Below are positions 5,297 to 8,245 of a stretch of 8,245 bases of DNA, piece by piece. This stretch comes from Campylobacter sp. Lineage in GTDB: Bacteria; Campylobacterota; Campylobacteria; Campylobacterales; Campylobacteraceae. Position numbers and translations under genes: made by a program. The stretch spans positions 1 through 8,245 of the forward strand of contig NZ_JAHHTD010000049.1 of assembly GCF_020024835.1 (NCBI RefSeq), given 5' to 3'. Below the pieces are notes generated by a model. The model had not been told where the DNA came from. It saw only the letters and a list, made by a program, of their open reading frames with translations, and did not search any database. Within the stretch, counting starts at the first letter, position 1; every line of letters starts with the position of its first letter.

Positions 5297-7221
5297 TACT
5301 TTTAAAAAATATTTATAAAAAAATCAATGATATTACTATCTTAGACAATATTAATCTTTATATACAAAAGGGTGAATTTGTAGCTATTATTGGTCAATCA
5401 GGTAGTGGAAAAACCTCTCTTTTAAATATTATAGGCACTCTTGATGAGCCAAGTAGTGGAGAATATTTTTTAGATAATTATGAGGTAAATACTGCTTTAA
5501 AGGAAGAAAAAGCAAGACTTAGAAGAGAGAAAATAGGTTTTATTTTTCAGCGTTATAATTTGCTTAGTCTTTTAAATGCTAAAGATAATGTTGCTTTACC
5601 AGCTGTATATGCTGGAAAAAATAAAAATGAGCGTTTTATAAAGGCTAAAAAATTGCTTTCGTTTTTAGGGCTTACGCACAAAGAATTAGCAAAACCTAAT
5701 GAATTAAGTGGAGGTCAGCAACAAAGAGTTTCTATCGCAAGAGCTTTGATGAATGGTGGAGAATTAATTTTAGCAGATGAGCCAACTGGTGCGCTTGATT
5801 CTAAAAGTGGAGAAAATGTTTTAGATATTTTAACTAAACTCAATATGCAAGGTCATACTATAGTATTAGTTACTCACGATCCAAATATAGCTGCTAAAGC
5901 AAAAAGAATTATAGAGATTAAAGATGGAAAAATATTAAATGATAGCTCACCAAAAGAAATTAATAAAATTACTAAAAAAATAATGGCTAAAGAAGTAAAA
6001 AATTTTTCTTTACTAAAAAATCAGCTTTTAGAAAGTCTTAGTATGTCAGTTGCTTCTATTGTATCTCATAAATTACGTTCTTTGCTTACTATGCTTGGAA
6101 TTATCATTGGTATAGCTTCTGTAGTTTGTGTGGTAGCTTTAGGACTTGGTGCGCAGAAAAAAATTTTAGCTTCAATTAATTCTATTGGAACTAATACTAT
6201 AGAAATAGTTTCAGGAAAAGGATTAGGAGATACACGATCTGGCAAAACAAGATTAAATTTAAGTGATTTAAAAACTTTAAATTCTTTGCCTTATTTAGAA
6301 GCAGTGGAGGCTGAAACTAGTAAAACAGGAGTCGTAACATATAAGAATAATTCTTTGCAAGCAAGAATTCGCGGTGTTGGACCAAACCATTTAAAACTTG
6401 ATAGATCTGTATTGATGAGTGGAAGATTTATTAATGATGAAGATATCAAAGATAATACCAATATTTGCATTATAGATAAAAATGCTTTAAAAATTTTATT
6501 TGATAATATAAATTCAGATGAAGTTTTAGGCAAAAGTATTATTTTTAATAAACAACCATTAACTATAGTTGGAGTTTCTCAAAAAGAGAAAAAAGATGAA
6601 ATTGGTGTAGATGAAAATACTATAAAAATTTACACTCCTTATACGACTTTAATGAATAAAATTACAGGCGATAAGCAAATAAGAATGATTGTAACTAAGG
6701 TAAAAGATGAAGTTAATCCTATTTTAGCTGAAGAAGCAATAGTAAAAATTTTAGAAATTAAACGTGGCAAGAAGGATTTTTTTACTATAAATTTAGACAA
6801 GATTAAACAAAAAATAGAAGAAAATACCGCCACTTTAACTTTGCTCATTTCTTCTATAGCTATAGTTTCTTTGATAGTTGGTGGTATAGGTGTTATGAAT
6901 ATTATGTTAGTTTCTGTGAGTGAAAGGACAAGAGAAATTGGTGTGAGAATGGCTATTGGTGCTAGAAAAGAAGATATTTTAATGCAATTTTTAATAGAAG
7001 CTGTGTTAATTTGTTCTTTTGGAGCATTTTTAGGGGTAATACTTTCTTTTGTGATAATAGAAATTTTTAATTCTTTACAAATAGGATTTACTATGATACT
7101 TTCTTTAAATTCTGTATTTTTAGGGCTTTTGAGTTCAGTATTTATTGGGCTTATTTTTGGATTTTTTCCAGCAAAAAATGCTGCAAATTTAAATCCTATC
7201 AATGCACTTTCAAAGGAATGA
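5293..7221 (+). CDS. macB: MacB-like ABC transporter (fused ATPase and permease)
   Basis: A 642-residue inner membrane protein, matching the ~650 residues of MacB. The N-terminal ATPase is complete: Walker A GQSGSGKT (34-41), Q-loop Gln86 in FIFQ, signature LSGGQQQR (138-145), Walker B LILADEP with Glu163, and switch His195. A linker leads to TM1 (about 262-285), a large periplasmic domain (about 287-510), and TM2-TM4 (about 513-537, 563-590, 603-627). The segment VMNIMLVSVSERTREIGVRMAIGARKEDI (begins at 534; here cited in part, SERTREIGVRMAIGA, 543-557) is the typical FtsX/MacB coupling region. It should act as a dimer that uses ATP hydrolysis to drive periplasmic substrates through MacA and the outer membrane factor. 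The ATG lies inside the macA stop (ATGA) and has only a weak ribosome site, so translation is probably coupled. The next Met is residue 153, so the start is secure. All catalytic residues are intact. Confidence 0.95.
   Translation: MILLKNIYKKINDITILDNINLYIQKGEFVAIIGQSGSGKTSLLNIIGTLDEPSSGEYFLDNYEVNTALKEEKARLRREKIGFIFQRYNLLSLLNAKDNVALPAVYAGKNKNERFIKAKKLLSFLGLTHKELAKPNELSGGQQQRVSIARALMNGGELILADEPTGALDSKSGENVLDILTKLNMQGHTIVLVTHDPNIAAKAKRIIEIKDGKILNDSSPKEINKITKKIMAKEVKNFSLLKNQLLESLSMSVASIVSHKLRSLLTMLGIIIGIASVVCVVALGLGAQKKILASINSIGTNTIEIVSGKGLGDTRSGKTRLNLSDLKTLNSLPYLEAVEAETSKTGVVTYKNNSLQARIRGVGPNHLKLDRSVLMSGRFINDEDIKDNTNICIIDKNALKILFDNINSDEVLGKSIIFNKQPLTIVGVSQKEKKDEIGVDENTIKIYTPYTTLMNKITGDKQIRMIVTKVKDEVNPILAEEAIVKILEIKRGKKDFFTINLDKIKQKIEENTATLTLLISSIAIVSLIVGGIGVMNIMLVSVSERTREIGVRMAIGARKEDILMQFLIEAVLICSFGAFLGVILSFVIIEIFNSLQIGFTMILSLNSVFLGLLSSVFIGLIFGFFPAKNAANLNPINALSKE
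7212..7217 (+). promoter_or_regulatory. Ribosome binding site of the outer membrane factor gene
   Basis: AAAGGA lies within the last codons of macB, five bases before the ATG at 7223. It fixes the start of the lipoprotein gene and shows that the three pump genes are tightly packed. Confidence 0.7.
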
Positions 7222-7222
7222 A

Positions 7223-8245
7223 ATGAAAAATATTTTTATTATTTTTTTAGTTTTATTTTTTAGTGCTTGTGCTAGCGTAAGATTAGAACAAATTAAACAA
7301 GAACAAATCGCACAACAAACATTTGAAGATTTTAACGCAAGTTATCCTTGGTGGCAAAAATATAATAATGAAACCTTAAATCAAATCTTGCAAATTATAA
7401 TTGACAATAACAAAGATTTAAATATAGCAAGAATAAAACTTTTAAGCACTTTAACAAAATACGAGCTTTTAAAACTAGATTTGTATCCAACTTTAAGTGG
7501 AAATTTGGGGGCTAGTATTAATAAAAATCTAAAAAATGGTATCGAAAATAATGGTTTTTCCAATGGTTTGATGTTAAATTATGAACTTGATTTGTATGCA
7601 AAAATTTCTGATCAAATTGCATCGTCTAACTTTTTAGTGAAAGCAAGTGAGTATGAATTGCAAAAAATGAGACTTGATATTGTAAATCTCACCATAAATT
7701 CTATTTTTGAGCTAATTTATTTTAATGATGTAGATATTTTACTCAATCATCATCTTAAAAATCTTGAACAAATGTTAAAAATTTACACCATAAAATTTGA
7801 TTATGGTAAAGTAGAATACATTGATCTTTTAAATCTAAAAAAAACTTTACTTAACACAAAGCAAAATATCACAACAAATCTTCAAAATAAAGAAGTAGCA
7901 ATGAAAAATTTAAAAGATTTATTAGGAACTAGTGATGAAAAATTGATTAATAAGCTTTTTACTTATAAATTAGATGATTTTTTTATAGAAAATATAGATT
8001 TTGATATAGATTTAAAAATGCTTTCTTATACACCAGAAATTCAAGCAAAATTTAATCTGCTTAATTCATCTTATAAAAATCATTCTAGTATGCAAAAGAG
8101 TATCTTGCCAAGTATCAAAATACTCGGTAGATTAGATGGTAAAGATGAAAATTTTAATGATAGTTTTAAATTTTTGATATTTGGTGGTAATGTTGTGATT
8201 GATTTACCTTTTTTAGATTTTTATAGAGTAAGAAAAAATATAAAA
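7223..8245 (+). CDS. TolC/NodT-like outer membrane efflux lipoprotein, 3' end outside window
   Basis: The frame is open from the ATG to the window edge, giving 341 residues of a family usually about 450-480 long. So the gene is cut by the window, not broken. Residues 1-15 form a lipoprotein signal peptide with lipobox FSAC and lipidated Cys16. Outer membrane factor (OEP) features follow: WWQKYNNETLNQIL (43-56), NNKDLNIARIKLL (62-74), LYPTLSGNLGAS (87-98) and YELDLYAKISD (120-130), the last matching the family's YELDL-(W/F)-G-(R/K) motif. Long helices then build the periplasmic tunnel, and a second repeat begins near TPEIQAKFNLL. It should form the trimeric exit duct of the MacAB pump. The start is one base after the macB stop, so the gene is in the same operon. 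From memory the C. jejuni counterpart is Cj0608. Confidence 0.9.
   Translation, partial: MKNIFIIFLVLFFSACASVRLEQIKQEQIAQQTFEDFNASYPWWQKYNNETLNQILQIIIDNNKDLNIARIKLLSTLTKYELLKLDLYPTLSGNLGASINKNLKNGIENNGFSNGLMLNYELDLYAKISDQIASSNFLVKASEYELQKMRLDIVNLTINSIFELIYFNDVDILLNHHLKNLEQMLKIYTIKFDYGKVEYIDLLNLKKTLLNTKQNITTNLQNKEVAMKNLKDLLGTSDEKLINKLFTYKLDDFFIENIDFDIDLKMLSYTPEIQAKFNLLNSSYKNHSSMQKSILPSIKILGRLDGKDENFNDSFKFLIFGGNVVIDLPFLDFYRVRKNIK

Noticed and set aside
6639..7202. A 187-codon open frame antisense to the 3' half of macB
   Set aside because: It lies wholly within a well-supported gene with intact family motifs. Its translation is low-complexity Ile/Ser/Lys with no domain pattern, as expected from the complement of AT-rich membrane-protein codons.
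7381..7563. A 60-codon minus-strand frame inside the outer membrane factor gene
   Set aside because: It overlaps conserved motifs of the lipoprotein gene on the other strand and looks like a composition shadow.
1..8245. Mobile element, CRISPR array, tRNA, rRNA or toxin-antitoxin pair
   Set aside because: No terminal inverted repeats, transposase motifs, regularly spaced repeats or RNA gene signatures were seen, and base and codon use look even across the window.

Overview
This is a very AT-rich, densely packed stretch of bacterial chromosome. Codon use (TTA/AAA/GAA/ATT-rich), AAGGAG-type ribosome sites, promoters with a good -10 but no clear -35, and the protein types all point to Campylobacter or a close relative in Campylobacterales. 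From memory, the macA-macB-outer membrane factor order matches the C. jejuni locus Cj0606-Cj0608. The species cannot be fixed from sequence reading alone.

Layout. (1) 8-3261, plus strand: a two-gene unit of a YihN-like major facilitator permease and a cytosolic CocE/NonD (S15-type) serine hydrolase, overlapping by ATGA. (2) 3262-3417: a short convergent spacer with a perfect 13-bp hairpin directly after the hydrolase stop, which probably ends transcription from both sides. (3) 3418-4032, minus strand: an RdxA/NfsB-type flavin nitroreductase with its own -10 box and Shine-Dalgarno site. (4) 4033-4165: a 133-bp divergent promoter region. (5) 4166 to the window end, plus strand: a tight operon for a complete tripartite efflux pump. 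It holds a MacA-like periplasmic adaptor with a TTG start, a MacB-like ABC transporter overlapping it by ATGA, and a TolC/NodT-like outer membrane lipoprotein starting one base after the macB stop. The last gene is cut by the window edge.

Working together. MacA, MacB and the outer membrane factor should form one ATP-driven machine spanning both membranes. The permease and hydrolase look like an uptake-then-hydrolyse pair for an unknown ester, amide or peptide-like compound; this is inferred from gene order only. The nitroreductase is transcribed alone, divergently from the pump.

There is no sign of a mobile element, CRISPR array, tRNA or rRNA, or of a clearly new system. The region reads as ordinary chromosome. 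The main points of interest are the unknown substrate of the permease-hydrolase pair, the dedicated lipoprotein exit duct of the MacAB pump, and small sequence features (shared terminator, A8 tract, 12-bp tandem repeat, near-palindrome between divergent promoters).
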